DNA from: RGIG1993 sp964564225
GTDB taxonomy: Bacteria > Bacillota > Clostridia > Oscillospirales > CAG-272
DNA: 52,756 bases
NCBI GenBank assembly: GCA_964564225.1
Contig: CAZMAF010000003.1
Span: 1-52,756 of the forward strand
Reading direction: 5' to 3'
Shown: positions 42,147 to 50,480 of the stretch, in pieces
How positions within the stretch are numbered: position 1 is the stretch's first letter
Layout of the letters: the number at the start of each line of letters is the position of its first letter
Notes under the pieces: model-generated
Databases searched by the model: none
Told to the model about the DNA's origin: nothing
Seen by the model: only the letters and a program-made list of their open reading frames with translations
Position numbers and translations under genes: made by a program

Positions 42147-42371
42147 ATGGAAATAACAAAAATGCAACAAAAAATGCTTGCTGCAAGAGGGCATGAGGTT
42201 GAGCTGCATCTGGTTGGCGGCTTTAAGCCCCTCGTAGGTAAATGCGTAGGTTATACACAACCCTTGGATAATGATCCGGAGGTTGCAAGCATTGATATTG
42301 AGGTGTCGGGTATGCCCGGTCTCTATGAAATTACCGAGGTGGAAATAGAAGCCCTTATTATCAAGGACTGA
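42147..42371 (+). CDS. Small hypothetical protein, possibly a small beta-barrel
   Basis: The product has 74 residues. After a short helix (MEITKMQQKMLAARGHE), alternating hydrophobic strands VELHLVGGF, KCVGYTQP, ASIDIEVSG, GLYEITEVEIEALIIKD suggest a small SH3/Sm-like barrel. This is a visual impression only. The ATG at 42147 has the consensus SD GAGGAGG; an in-frame extension to 42027 would run through the structured leader and is rejected. The gene is single, preceded by a long leader and followed by a 156-bp gap before the lipid kinase gene. Confidence 0.65.
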   Translation: MEITKMQQKMLAARGHEVELHLVGGFKPLVGKCVGYTQPLDNDPEVASIDIEVSGMPGLYEITEVEIEALIIKD

Positions 42372-42527
42372 TTTCCTCACAATTCTATATTGTTGTTAAA
42401 AGTGTTGATAAAAAAATGATATGTGAGAATATTATTGTGACAGGAGCTGCGGATGGAATGCGCGCCGTTGTCCGGGCGTGTATTCGATGAGGGTAGTATT
42501 TTGTATCTTTCGGAGGGAGGTTTCTAT

Positions 42528-43415
42528 ATGAAAAAAGCGTTATTACTTGTCAATCCCGTTTCGGGAAAACAGGCGGCAAAGCAGTATTTTTTCGATATTG
42601 TGAATAATCTTTCGCTCAAATACGAGCTGACGGTACATCTGACGAAATCGACTGATGATCTTGTGGAAACGGCGCAGACAACACCGTTTACGCGCGTGAT
42701 CGTTTGCGGAGGCGACGGTACGCTGTCGGGCGCGGTACGGGGGATTATGGAAAATCCCAATCGCGAGAAGATCCGTATCGGTTACATTCCAAGCGGTACG
42801 GCAAACGACGTGGCGGCAACGCTGGGGATTCCCAAGTCGATGGCTGCGGCGGCGCTTTACGTCGTGCGCAATTCGGCAAAGCCTCACGACGTTGGCGTGC
42901 TGAACGGGCGTCCTTTTATCTATAACGCTTCTTTTGGTGCGTTTACCCGAACCTCCTATGAAACGCCGCAGGATGTAAAAAACATCTTTGGCGGTTTTGC
43001 TTATCTTCTGAACGGCGCGCAGGAGCTTCTCAAGTTGAAAGGTTATGACGTTACCATTGAATGCGACGGCAAGGTGATGGAAAAGAAGGATATTACCTTC
43101 TGTTCGATTTCAAATACCCATTATTTTGGCGGCGGGCTTGTGAAGCTGCCGATCGACTATGCTTTTCTTGACGACGGCAAGCTTGAGCTTATGACAGTGT
43201 CGCGTCCGAAGCATTTGTTTGATCTTGAAAATATTGTGCGTTCGATTGCGCAGAAGGAATTTAATAATGAGCTTGTGACATTGACACAGGCAAAGGAAAT
43301 CAGAATCTGCTCGTCCGTGCCGCTTTCCTTTACCCTTGACGGTGACAATGGCGGCGAGTATACCGAAATTGTCATCCGTTGTGAAAAAGGCGCGATCAAT
43401 TTGATAAAATCATAG
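42528..43415 (+). CDS. Diacylglycerol/sphingosine kinase family lipid kinase (DagK/YegS-like)
   Basis: The 295-residue protein has the DAGK catalytic fold: KKALLLVNPVSGK at the N-terminus, the nucleotide loop VCGGDGTLSGAV (GGDGT, about residues 61-65), and GYIPSGTANDVAATLGIP, then the C-terminal beta domain with THYFGGGLVKLPIDYAFLDDGKLEL. It phosphorylates diacylglycerol or a related lipid with ATP at the membrane's inner face. Residues FTLDGDNGG near the end fit the family. The ATG at 42528 has the SD GGAGGGAGG. The specific lipid cannot be told from sequence. Confidence 0.9.
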   Translation: MKKALLLVNPVSGKQAAKQYFFDIVNNLSLKYELTVHLTKSTDDLVETAQTTPFTRVIVCGGDGTLSGAVRGIMENPNREKIRIGYIPSGTANDVAATLGIPKSMAAAALYVVRNSAKPHDVGVLNGRPFIYNASFGAFTRTSYETPQDVKNIFGGFAYLLNGAQELLKLKGYDVTIECDGKVMEKKDITFCSISNTHYFGGGLVKLPIDYAFLDDGKLELMTVSRPKHLFDLENIVRSIAQKEFNNELVTLTQAKEIRICSSVPLSFTLDGDNGGEYTEIVIRCEKGAINLIKS

Positions 43416-43427
43416 AAAATCTTTTTT

Positions 43428-43653
43428 GGGGAAACTTTTTGAAAAAAAGTTTCCCCAAGCCCCTTCAAAAACTTTCGGGACAGGGTGAGGATACTATGAT
43501 AAAGACAAAGTCTGAAAGTTTTTGCAAAGGTATCGACTAAAATCTGGAGCAAGTTTTACTTGGGGAAACTTTTTGAAAAAAAGTTTCCCCAAGTCCCTTC
43601 AAAAACCTTCGGGACAGGGTGAGAATACTCTTAAAAAGGCATAATCTGAAGGT
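43428..43653. repeat. Two copies of the dispersed hairpin repeat between converging genes
   Basis: Copies start at 43428 and 43562 (134 bp apart). Each opens with GGGGAAACTTTTT / AAAAAGTTTCCCC (tri- to penta-nucleotide loop) and continues CTTCAAAAACTTTCGGGACAGGGTGAG, with a later GTCTGAAAGTTTTTGC, as in the array at 1-471. The second copy ends a few bases before the stop codon of the M14 gene. The first stem starts 13 nt after the kinase gene stop codon and probably serves as its terminator; the second may do so for the M14 gene. Confidence 0.85.
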
Positions 43654-43665
43654 TTCTTCGATTCA

Positions 43666-44550
43666 TCAAAAGAATGCAAGCGAGCGAAAGAGGGTTTCAC
43701 GCAGGGTGGCATACAGGAGCGGCGAGTGAAAATCGGGGAGTGGATTTTGCCCTTTGCCGATCTCGAGGGTAAAGGCGGGAATTGAAAAGTCTGACAGCCA
43801 ATCGGTGAGACCGCCGTAGGCGGCGAGTCCTTCTGCCTTTTCGAGCGCATAGCCCGTCGTGCGCGAGAGAAAGGCGGCGGCGTGGCGGGTATTGGGCGCA
43901 TCGTGATAATAGATGACTTCGCCCTGCGAATGAAAAGACAAAACTGCCGCGAGCGAGTCGCTTATCTCGCGCAAAAGTCGGCAGACGGCACGTGTTTCGC
44001 TTTCGCTTTCAGGATATTCCCCCGCATAGCGCGTCGGCCCTTCGCTGATGCGCTTTTCTTTTTCGATGATTTTGTATTCACCGAAGCGATAATCGTAATT
44101 GTGATTGAGGTCAACGCCCCGCGCGTTTGCCTGCCAACGTGAAAAATCGGGATTGCCGCGATTCAGGCGGAGAAGCCGCTCGGCATTCGGTGTTTCGCTG
44201 CCGAGCCCTTCGGTGGCAAGGGCGATGCCGTCGGGGTTGACGATGGGAAGAAGAATGAGCTTGCGGCATTCGAGCAGAGAACGCAGATCGAGGGCAAAGC
44301 GGCGGTCGCCCGACTCAATGGCGAGGGCAAGCTCCTCGGCAAAATCCAAAAGCAGCGCCGCGGTCAGATGCTCGCTTCCGTGGTGCGCCGCAGTCATAAC
44401 GAGCGTTTTTTTGCCGCATCCGAAGGACAGCGCTTCGATGGGCGCGCCGAAATAGCTTTTTCCAATCGTGCGGCAGCGGATAAAACGAAAGCTTTTTACA
44501 AGATTTGTTTGTTTTTTTACGAGTGTTTCATACGTAACGGGTGATTTCAT
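43666..44550 (-). CDS. M14 family zinc carboxypeptidase
   Basis: The 294-residue protein has the M14 zinc ligands: HxxE in TAAHHGSEHLTAALLL, and the later His in LSFHSQGEVIYY. The catalytic Glu lies in AFTLEIGKGQNPLP. The substrate-binding motif reads GVDLNHNYDYRFGEY where carboxypeptidase A has DLNRNF. Relatives with altered residues there act on gamma-D-glutamyl-diaminopimelate bonds of cell-wall peptides, which is a reasonable guess. No signal peptide is visible from the ATG at 44550 (SD AGGAGG), so it should be cytoplasmic, perhaps in murein peptide recycling. The open frame upstream to 44769 is AT-rich and not part of the gene. Confidence 0.88.
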   Translation of the reverse strand: MKSPVTYETLVKKQTNLVKSFRFIRCRTIGKSYFGAPIEALSFGCGKKTLVMTAAHHGSEHLTAALLLDFAEELALAIESGDRRFALDLRSLLECRKLILLPIVNPDGIALATEGLGSETPNAERLLRLNRGNPDFSRWQANARGVDLNHNYDYRFGEYKIIEKEKRISEGPTRYAGEYPESESETRAVCRLLREISDSLAAVLSFHSQGEVIYYHDAPNTRHAAAFLSRTTGYALEKAEGLAAYGGLTDWLSDFSIPAFTLEIGKGQNPLPDFHSPLLYATLRETLFRSLAFF

Positions 44551-44653
44551 AGTACCTCCTGTGTAGAAAAAAGATAGGCTTGGTTTTTTATATGGGAAAT
44601 TATGATTTTTCTTTAAAACTCTTAAAATAACAAAAATTTTCGCTTTGATACTC

Positions 44654-44682
44654 TTGACAAACGCGAGTTTCTGCATTAAAAT
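44654..44682 (+). promoter_or_regulatory. Sigma-A promoter of rny
   Basis: TTGACA (44654-44659), a 17-bp spacer and TAAAAT (44677-44682), about 100 nt upstream of the rny ATG. Confidence 0.7.
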
Positions 44683-44783
44683 ATAAATTGTGATAATATG
44701 CCGTAATAGTACTCTTTTTTGCGGTATTACACATAAAGAATTTTCATTGACAAAAGACATATTCAACATTAAGGAGGTGTAAT

Positions 44784-46367
44784 ATGATCTATCCCACTTT
44801 ACTATCTCTTGCTCTTGGGATCGGCGCTACCGTTGGCATTGCTGTCGGTGCATCGCTTCTCGTTGGTATTCTTTGTTTCTTCCTCGGTATTCGTTGCCGC
44901 AAAAAGTTTGCGGAAGCGGAGATTGGCTCGGCAGAGCAGGAAGCGGCAAGAATTCGCGAAGAAGGCGGCAGAGTTGCCGAAACCTTGAAAAAAGAGGCAC
45001 TTCTCGAAGCCAAGGAAGAAATCGTCCGTCAGAACAGAGAGTTTGAAAAAGAAGTCAGAGATCGCCGCGCGGAATTGACGCGCCTTGAAAACCGTTGCGT
45101 ATCGCGTGAGGAGGCTCTTGACAGAAAGCTTGAAAATCTCGAAAACAAAGAGCAGCTGCTCGAAAAGAAGCTGAAGGAAAACGATAGAATCCGTCAGGAG
45201 CTTGAAGCTCTCAAGGCTGAGCGACTTGCGAAGCTTGAAACGATCTCGGGTTATACTGCCGCTCAGGCGAAGGCTGAGATCATTGCCGAAATTGAAGAAG
45301 AAGCCCGTCACGATGCGGCGGAAAGATTGCTTGAAATCGAAAGAGCACTCCGTGAGGATGCTGATGACAAGGCGAAAAATATTATGTCGCTTGCAATTGC
45401 CCGTCTTGCTTCCGATCACGTTTCCGAAGCTACCGTTTCGGTTGTACCGCTCCCCAACGACGATATGAAGGGTCGTATCATCGGCCGTGAGGGCAGAAAT
45501 ATCCGCACGGTAGAAACGCTGACAGGCGTCGATCTGATCATTGACGACACGCCCGAGGCTATCACGCTTTCGAGCTTTGATCCCGTTCGTCGCGAAGTAG
45601 CAAGACTTGCGCTTGAAAAGCTGATCGCAGACGGCAGAATCCATCCTACCCGCATTGAAGAAATGGTTGAAAAGGCAAAGAAAGAAGTCGAGGTTTCGAT
45701 CAAGCAGGCGGGTGACAGAGCAACCTTTGAAACCGGTATTCACGGTATTCCGCAGGATCTTGTACGTTTGCTCGGCAGACTCCGTTACCGTACGAGCTAT
45801 GGACAAAACGTACTCGATCATTCGATTGAGGTATCGCTTCTTTCGGGTATGCTTGCCGATGAGCTGGGCGTTGATTCAACGGTGGCTAAGCGCGCAGGCT
45901 TACTTCACGACATCGGCAAGGCTCTGACTCACGAAACCGAAGGCTCGCACGTCCATATCGGCGTTGACGTTGCCAAGAAGTTCAAGGAAAGCCGTGACGT
46001 TGTACATGCAATTGAGGCGCACCACGGCGACGTAGAACCCAAGACGGTTATTGCGCTCATCGTCAAGGCGGCAGATGCCATTTCGGCAGCCCGTCCCGGT
46101 GCAAGACGTGAAAATCTTGAAAACTATATCAAGCGACTTCAGAAGCTTGAAGAAATTGCCAATAGCTTCCCCGGCGTAGAAAGCTCGTTTGCTATTCAGG
46201 CGGGCCGTGAGATCCGTATTCTTGTCAAGCCCGATATGGTAAGCGACAAGGATATGATAAACATTGCACACGATATTGTTAAGCAGATCGAGGCCGAGCT
46301 GAAATATCCCGGTCAGATCAAAGTCAACGTCGTGCGTGAAAGCCGCGTAATTGATTATGCAAAATAA
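44784..46367 (+). CDS. rny: Ribonuclease Y
   Basis: The 527-residue protein is the membrane-anchored endoribonuclease that starts bulk mRNA decay in Firmicutes. In order: a TM anchor (about 5-37), a long charged coiled coil (about 45-195), a KH domain (DMKGRIIGREGRNIRTVETLTGVDLIIDDTPE, about 225-255), and an HD domain with LLHDIGKALTHE and HHGD. It ends with the conserved GQIKVNVVRESRVIDYAK. Length and ending match the family. The start at 44784 has a full AAGGAGGTG SD. It is followed by ymdB and spoVS as in Bacillus. Confidence 0.97.
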   Translation: MIYPTLLSLALGIGATVGIAVGASLLVGILCFFLGIRCRKKFAEAEIGSAEQEAARIREEGGRVAETLKKEALLEAKEEIVRQNREFEKEVRDRRAELTRLENRCVSREEALDRKLENLENKEQLLEKKLKENDRIRQELEALKAERLAKLETISGYTAAQAKAEIIAEIEEEARHDAAERLLEIERALREDADDKAKNIMSLAIARLASDHVSEATVSVVPLPNDDMKGRIIGREGRNIRTVETLTGVDLIIDDTPEAITLSSFDPVRREVARLALEKLIADGRIHPTRIEEMVEKAKKEVEVSIKQAGDRATFETGIHGIPQDLVRLLGRLRYRTSYGQNVLDHSIEVSLLSGMLADELGVDSTVAKRAGLLHDIGKALTHETEGSHVHIGVDVAKKFKESRDVVHAIEAHHGDVEPKTVIALIVKAADAISAARPGARRENLENYIKRLQKLEEIANSFPGVESSFAIQAGREIRILVKPDMVSDKDMINIAHDIVKQIEAELKYPGQIKVNVVRESRVIDYAK

Positions 46368-46387
46368 ATTCCGTTTTTGACGGTAAA

Positions 46388-46500
46388 CATATAATAATAT
46401 AGAGTCACTTGTGAAAAGCGATATTTCCGCTGTCGGAAATTTTATTATATGAAAAAGAGGGGTTGTTCCACAAGTCGCAGGATTTGTTGACAGCCCCTTT
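46388..46500 (+). promoter_or_regulatory. Two structured elements between rny and ymdB, the second a possible terminator/attenuator
   Basis: The first is a perfect outer stem CATATAATAA / TTATTATATG (46388-46397 with 46442-46451), enclosing ATTTCCG-CTGT-CGGAAAT (46423-46440). The second (46454-46500) pairs AAAGAGGGGTTGT-TCC-ACAA with TTGT-TG-ACAGCCCCTTT, and is followed by a weak T-containing stretch. They could set the ratio of RNase Y to YmdB. Confidence 0.5.
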
Positions 46501-46528
46501 CGGTTTGCAAAGAAGGAAGGATCACTGT

Positions 46529-47302
46529 ATGAATATTTTATGTATCGGCGACGTGGTTGGCCCTCAGTCGGTTGATTTTTTGTGCCGCAATCTCTGGAAA
46601 ATCCGCAAGGAGTATGCGATATCTTTTGTGGTTGCTAACGGCGAGAATGCCGATCTTGGCAACGGACTTCAGGAAACTACTGCCAAAACGATTTTTCAGG
46701 CGGGGGTAGACGTAATCACGAGCGGTAACCATATCTGGCAGAAAAGCGGTATTTATTCGTATCTTGACGACTGCGACAATCTGCTTCGTCCTGCGAATTA
46801 TCCTGATACCAATCCCGGTCACGGCTATATGATTGCCGAGGCAGCGGGACTTCGCGTTCTCGTGATGAACGTGCAGGGCGTAGTTTTTATGGAGCCGCTT
46901 GCTTCTCCCTTTGATACGGTTGATGAGATACTTGAAAAAAACCGCGGTAAGTACGACTTGTCGATTCTCGATATTCATGCCGAAGCGACGAGTGAAAAGG
47001 CGGCGCTGGCGCATTATTTTGATTCCAGGATCAACGTGATTTGCGGTACGCATACGCACGTTCAGACAGCAGACGAGCGCGTACTGCCCGGCGGTACGGG
47101 ATTTATTACCGATCTCGGTATGTGTGGGGTTCAGAATTCGGCGCTCGGCGTAAAATACGAGCCGATTATACAGCGTATGAAGACAGGAATGCCGCAAAGA
47201 TTTGAGCTTGCTACGGGAGAAATTACGATGAATAGCGTAATTTTTGTATATAACCAACAAAACAAGAGAATCGAATTGGTAAAAAGGGTAAATTTTTCAT
47301 AA
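46529..47302 (+). CDS. ymdB: YmdB, metallophosphoesterase (TIGR00282 family)
   Basis: The 257-residue calcineurin-like phosphoesterase has the binuclear metal motifs GDVVG, NGENA, TSGNHIW, LDIHAEATSEK and GTHTHVQTADE, in that order. In Bacillus, YmdB hydrolyses 2',3'-cyclic nucleotides and affects biofilm and late developmental gene expression. The ATG at 46529 has the SD AGAAGGAAGG; the open frame upstream to 46463 crosses the hairpin and is rejected. It sits between rny and spoVS as in Bacillus. Confidence 0.95.
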   Translation: MNILCIGDVVGPQSVDFLCRNLWKIRKEYAISFVVANGENADLGNGLQETTAKTIFQAGVDVITSGNHIWQKSGIYSYLDDCDNLLRPANYPDTNPGHGYMIAEAAGLRVLVMNVQGVVFMEPLASPFDTVDEILEKNRGKYDLSILDIHAEATSEKAALAHYFDSRINVICGTHTHVQTADERVLPGGTGFITDLGMCGVQNSALGVKYEPIIQRMKTGMPQRFELATGEITMNSVIFVYNQQNKRIELVKRVNFS

Positions 47303-47306
47303 ACCC

Positions 47307-47335
47307 CTTGCTTTTTTAAAATTTTTAGCGTATAA
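47307..47335 (+). promoter_or_regulatory. Promoter of spoVS with a palindrome over the -10
   Basis: TTGCTT (47307-47312), a 17-bp spacer and the consensus TATAAT (47330-47335). The -10 lies within the inverted repeat GCGTAT-AATAAAT-ATACGC (47328-47346), which could be an operator. The leader to the ATG is about 160 nt. Confidence 0.55.
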
Positions 47336-47499
47336 TAAATATACGCCACAGAAGTTACACTTTTTTAGCGAAATTTGTTTTTCCTGAAAAAGAATTTTGG
47401 CAAAAGCTTTCTTTGGCGACAAATAGGTTTTTGGCCAAAAGCAGTATGCGGCGACAATCGGCGAGTAATACCTTTATTCCCGAAACAGCGAGGTGTACT

Positions 47500-47760
47500 A
47501 TGGAACTGCTCAAAGTTTCCGCCAAATCCAATCCCAATTTGGTAGCCGGTGCAATTGCCGGTCTTCTGCGTGAAAGCAAAGATGTTGAGCTGCAGGCTAT
47601 CGGTGCGGGCTCGGTCAATCAAGCAGTCAAAGCGATTGCGGTTGCCGGTGTTTTCTTGACAGAGGACGGTATTTCAATTGCATGCGTTCCTACGTTTACG
47701 CAGGTAGACGTTGGCGATGAATCGCGTACGGCAATTAAATTCCAGATTGTCAGAACATAA
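47500..47760 (+). CDS. spoVS: Stage V sporulation protein S
   Basis: The 86-residue SpoVS protein has the conserved stretches MELLKVSAKSNPNLVAGAIAG, VELQAIGAGSVNQAVKAIAV and FTQVDVGDESRTAIKFQIVR. It is a small Alba-like protein needed for normal late sporulation in Bacillus and also widespread outside spore formers. Length matches the family exactly. The ATG at 47500 has the SD GAGGTG; the upstream frame to 47413 is leader. Its 3' end overlaps by 87 nt, on the other strand, the reading frame of the transglutaminase gene. Confidence 0.97.
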   Translation: MELLKVSAKSNPNLVAGAIAGLLRESKDVELQAIGAGSVNQAVKAIAVAGVFLTEDGISIACVPTFTQVDVGDESRTAIKFQIVRT

Positions 47761-50106
47761 TACTTTACAACGTACATAACACCTAAAAAAATCCCTATTC
47801 CGAATGGAATAGGGATTTTTTGACGTTTCTTCGAGGTATACCAATTGATAGATCTGATTGCGTAAATAGATTTGCGGCTCGATTTTCAGAGTTATTCCGC
47901 GTATTTTGAGTATTCGTAATGCGGTATTAAAGGCGGCGCTGAAATCCTTGATGCTGCAAGTAAAGTTAACGGTCGCGTTTTGAGGATTGTCGCTCAGTGA
48001 GTTGATATACTCCAAGAAGTTGGCAAGCTCTGTCTCGGAGTCGATCTTATAGTCGAAGGTGCGATTGTTGTATGTAACGGTTTTGTTTTCAAAATAGCCG
48101 TAGGTTTTATCGGCGGTGATGGAACGGTAATTCCATCCCGTATTGCCGAGAGTTGTCTTGTCGGCATCGGAAATTAAAAAGTGCGAGTGATCCGCAAGGG
48201 AGTAATCCTTGCCCACGATGTGCATATTGCCGAAGGTGGGGTCGGCGACATACCAGCGGTTATTAATTTTCACACGGTTCCATGCATGGTCGTCACCAAT
48301 CACTTTGACGGTCGGTATACCCTCTATGTTGCAAAGCAGAGAAAATGCCGATGAGATGCCGTCACAGACGGCTTTTTGGTGAAGGAATACGCCTTCGAGG
48401 TAGAAGGCATCGTATTCGGGCCAGTGCGCGTCGGGATTATTCTGCGTGATGCTGACAGCGTTGTCGTCGTATTCGATTGACGTAATGAGGTAGTTATAGA
48501 TCAGCTCCGCTTTTTCAAGCGCCGTTGCGTTTTGGGGCAAGATTTCATTTAAGAGCTTGCGCGCTGCAAGATAGACTGTTTCAGCAGGTGAGTCTTTTTC
48601 GGGGAGCGGGCGGTAGCCGTGCTCCACGACGTAGAGAAGCTGATTGGAGGTACTGACGGGGTAACTCAGGGTTAGCTTGTCGATATAGAAGTCGGTGTAG
48701 TTTTCACCGCGCGGTGTGACGGACGGGGCAAGATAGGTTAAGGCTTTTTGACCGGTTGAAGCCGTTGTTTTGGTTGCTTCCGTGTTGCGATAATGGGTAT
48801 TGACGTTCAAGGACAAGAGGCACTTTGCGCCCGGTTTTGTCATGCCCGACGAGCTGATTCCGTAAGAGAGCGAGTCTCCTGAGCGAAATTCACGTAGCTT
48901 CTGATGAGCCTCCTTTATGTCAAGTTCCAAGGCGCTTTTGTCTGCGTAGGTGACCTCCACGCAGATCGGCTCAAGAATATTGTGAAAGAAGACGTAATCA
49001 AGAAGATCGGTCAGTTCTTCAAGGGAGTCGATCGTATTTTCACTGATTTTATCATGCTCCCAGGAAAGAAAACCCGTCCCCGTGTCTTCTTCCCATCTGC
49101 CGTAGAGCGTTACGTTGTCCGCCGGCATCGTGCGGAAATCGTAAAGTGTTGTCCACGTACTGTCGGTATACCAATAAAGTCCGTAGCCCGCTTTCTGATG
49201 CTCGGGCGCGATGATGGGGGCAGAGACGGGCGTGCCGTACTGCAGGTAATAAGAGGGATAATTGATACCGTCAACCGTCGCAAAACCGATCGAGTAGAAT
49301 CTGACGGTATAGATGGCGTAGAGAGCGGTGTCGGCATACGTGCCGACGTTGATTTCATTGACGGTTTCGCCGTTGCCGTCGGGCGAGGTATTCCATTCGA
49401 TAAAGGTGTAGCCTTTGCTTTGCGGTTGGGGGATCGTTACGGTATCCTCAAAGGTATAAGTCGTTTCAAAACAGCCATCTGCATTTTCGTTGCGGACAAA
49501 GCTGTCGGGAAGTGTCGTATCGTTTGTGGCATAGAGGAAAAGGCGATAGTTCGTTTTTTCAAAGCTTGCCGTGTAGACGGTGTCTTCAAAGACCGGCTCA
49601 ATCGGTTTATCGTATCCGACGCAGGTGTAGCCTTTGAGTGAGAGGGTGGGCGCTATCGGCAGCTGTCCTTTGCGGATCGTTTGAATGGCATAGCCGTCAA
49701 CCACGGTTGCCGCACCCGTGTCAAAAAAGATTTTGCAGGTTTCACAGGTGTAATAGACTTCGATGACGTCGCCTTCGTCCGTTGCCGAAAGGACGGACTT
49801 CTCGGTGTCGATATCGTAATAGTCATATTCTTCGGGTGTGTAAGTTAGTTCCGATCCGGACGTAAGATACCTGACGGTTTCGCTTCTTTTCTCATAGCTT
49901 CCGTCATCGACGTTCTGGAAATAGACGTGGACCGGAATTTTGTAGGTGCCTTCGGGTATTTCTTCGCTGTCGGTGGTGGTTTCAAAAGCATTGCCGATCA
50001 TGTTGAATATTTCATTCCTGATCAGCGGTGCAAGCAGTGACCAAAGAAGTGCGACGATGCCGAACAGGACGGCAATTCCGATCAGTGCTTTCAGTAATTT
50101 TTTCAT
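47674..50106 (-). CDS. Surface-anchored protein with Listeria-Bacteroides-type repeats and a transglutaminase-like domain
   Basis: The 810-residue protein has an N-terminal signal anchor (LLKALIGIAVLFGIVALLWSLL). Beta-rich repeats of the Flg_new/InlB type follow (for example KGYTFIEWNTSPDGNGETV and KAGYGLYWYTDSTWTTLYDF, about residues 90-345). A transglutaminase-like domain (about 540-640) has the full triad Cys581 (KAVCDGISSAF), His607 (GDDHAWNRV) and Asp622 (YVADPTFGN). It should act outside the membrane on proteins or the wall. The last 50 or so residues are encoded by a terminator hairpin (47785-47821) and by sequence antisense to spoVS, which suggests a lost stop codon or a frameshift near 47830. 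The ATG at 50106 has SD AAGGAAG. It is the third gene of a minus-strand run. Confidence 0.8.
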   Translation of the reverse strand: MKKLLKALIGIAVLFGIVALLWSLLAPLIRNEIFNMIGNAFETTTDSEEIPEGTYKIPVHVYFQNVDDGSYEKRSETVRYLTSGSELTYTPEEYDYYDIDTEKSVLSATDEGDVIEVYYTCETCKIFFDTGAATVVDGYAIQTIRKGQLPIAPTLSLKGYTCVGYDKPIEPVFEDTVYTASFEKTNYRLFLYATNDTTLPDSFVRNENADGCFETTYTFEDTVTIPQPQSKGYTFIEWNTSPDGNGETVNEINVGTYADTALYAIYTVRFYSIGFATVDGINYPSYYLQYGTPVSAPIIAPEHQKAGYGLYWYTDSTWTTLYDFRTMPADNVTLYGRWEEDTGTGFLSWEHDKISENTIDSLEELTDLLDYVFFHNILEPICVEVTYADKSALELDIKEAHQKLREFRSGDSLSYGISSSGMTKPGAKCLLSLNVNTHYRNTEATKTTASTGQKALTYLAPSVTPRGENYTDFYIDKLTLSYPVSTSNQLLYVVEHGYRPLPEKDSPAETVYLAARKLLNEILPQNATALEKAELIYNYLITSIEYDDNAVSITQNNPDAHWPEYDAFYLEGVFLHQKAVCDGISSAFSLLCNIEGIPTVKVIGDDHAWNRVKINNRWYVADPTFGNMHIVGKDYSLADHSHFLISDADKTTLGNTGWNYRSITADKTYGYFENKTVTYNNRTFDYKIDSETELANFLEYINSLSDNPQNATVNFTCSIKDFSAAFNTALRILKIRGITLKIEPQIYLRNQIYQLVYLEETSKNPYSIRNRDFFRCYVRCKVLCSDNLEFNCRTRFIANVYLRKRRNACN
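47785..47821. terminator. Terminator of spoVS, lying inside the opposite reading frame
   Basis: AATCCCTATTC pairs with GAATAGGGATT (47790-47800 with 47807-47817), with T and A runs outside. It stops spoVS transcription and is symmetrical enough to stop the minus-strand transcript too, even though that frame reads through it. Confidence 0.9.
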
Positions 50107-50126
50107 AAGCTTCCTTTTAAAACGGT

Positions 50127-50477
50127 TTATTGAGCGTTTGTTTTTTGCTTTTCTGTCTCTTTTTCGTTTTTAATTTCCCAATGCACCAAAAAAGTGATGG
50201 CGGCGCGCAGTAAAATTACGATGCCGAGAATGGCAAGTTCTTCAAGCTCGCGCACAACGATAATCCGGAGCAGTTCGCCCACCATCTTGAATTCAAGGGC
50301 GAGTCCGATGCCTTCTGCAAGGTCGAGCTTGACCATGCCTTTGTGGCGAAAGAGCTCGTACAGCGCGCGGACGGCGGCAAAAATGAGTATGCCAACGCCT
50401 ACGATCTCAACCGCAAGGATCAGAAATTCAATGAATATATGAAAATAACGTTCTAAAAATTCTAAAATTTCACGCAT
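50127..50477 (-). CDS. DUF1622 family membrane protein
   Basis: The 116-residue protein has three probable TM helices (about 12-36, 55-75 weak, 78-98). It matches the DUF1622 pattern: FLILAVEIVGVGILIFAAVRA, LDLAEGIGLALEFKMVGELLRIIVVRELEELAILGIVILLRAAITFLVHWEI. The function of the family is unknown. It starts 3 nt after the stop of the FAD oxidoreductase gene and lies 20 nt before the transglutaminase gene, so all three are probably one transcript. Confidence 0.85.
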   Translation of the reverse strand: MREILEFLERYFHIFIEFLILAVEIVGVGILIFAAVRALYELFRHKGMVKLDLAEGIGLALEFKMVGELLRIIVVRELEELAILGIVILLRAAITFLVHWEIKNEKETEKQKTNAQ

Positions 50478-50480
50478 GGG

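Noticed and set aside
47413..47499. N-terminal extension of SpoVS from an upstream ATG
   Set aside because: The family is 86 residues with start MELLKVSAKSNP and the ATG at 47500 has the SD; the extension is leader sequence.
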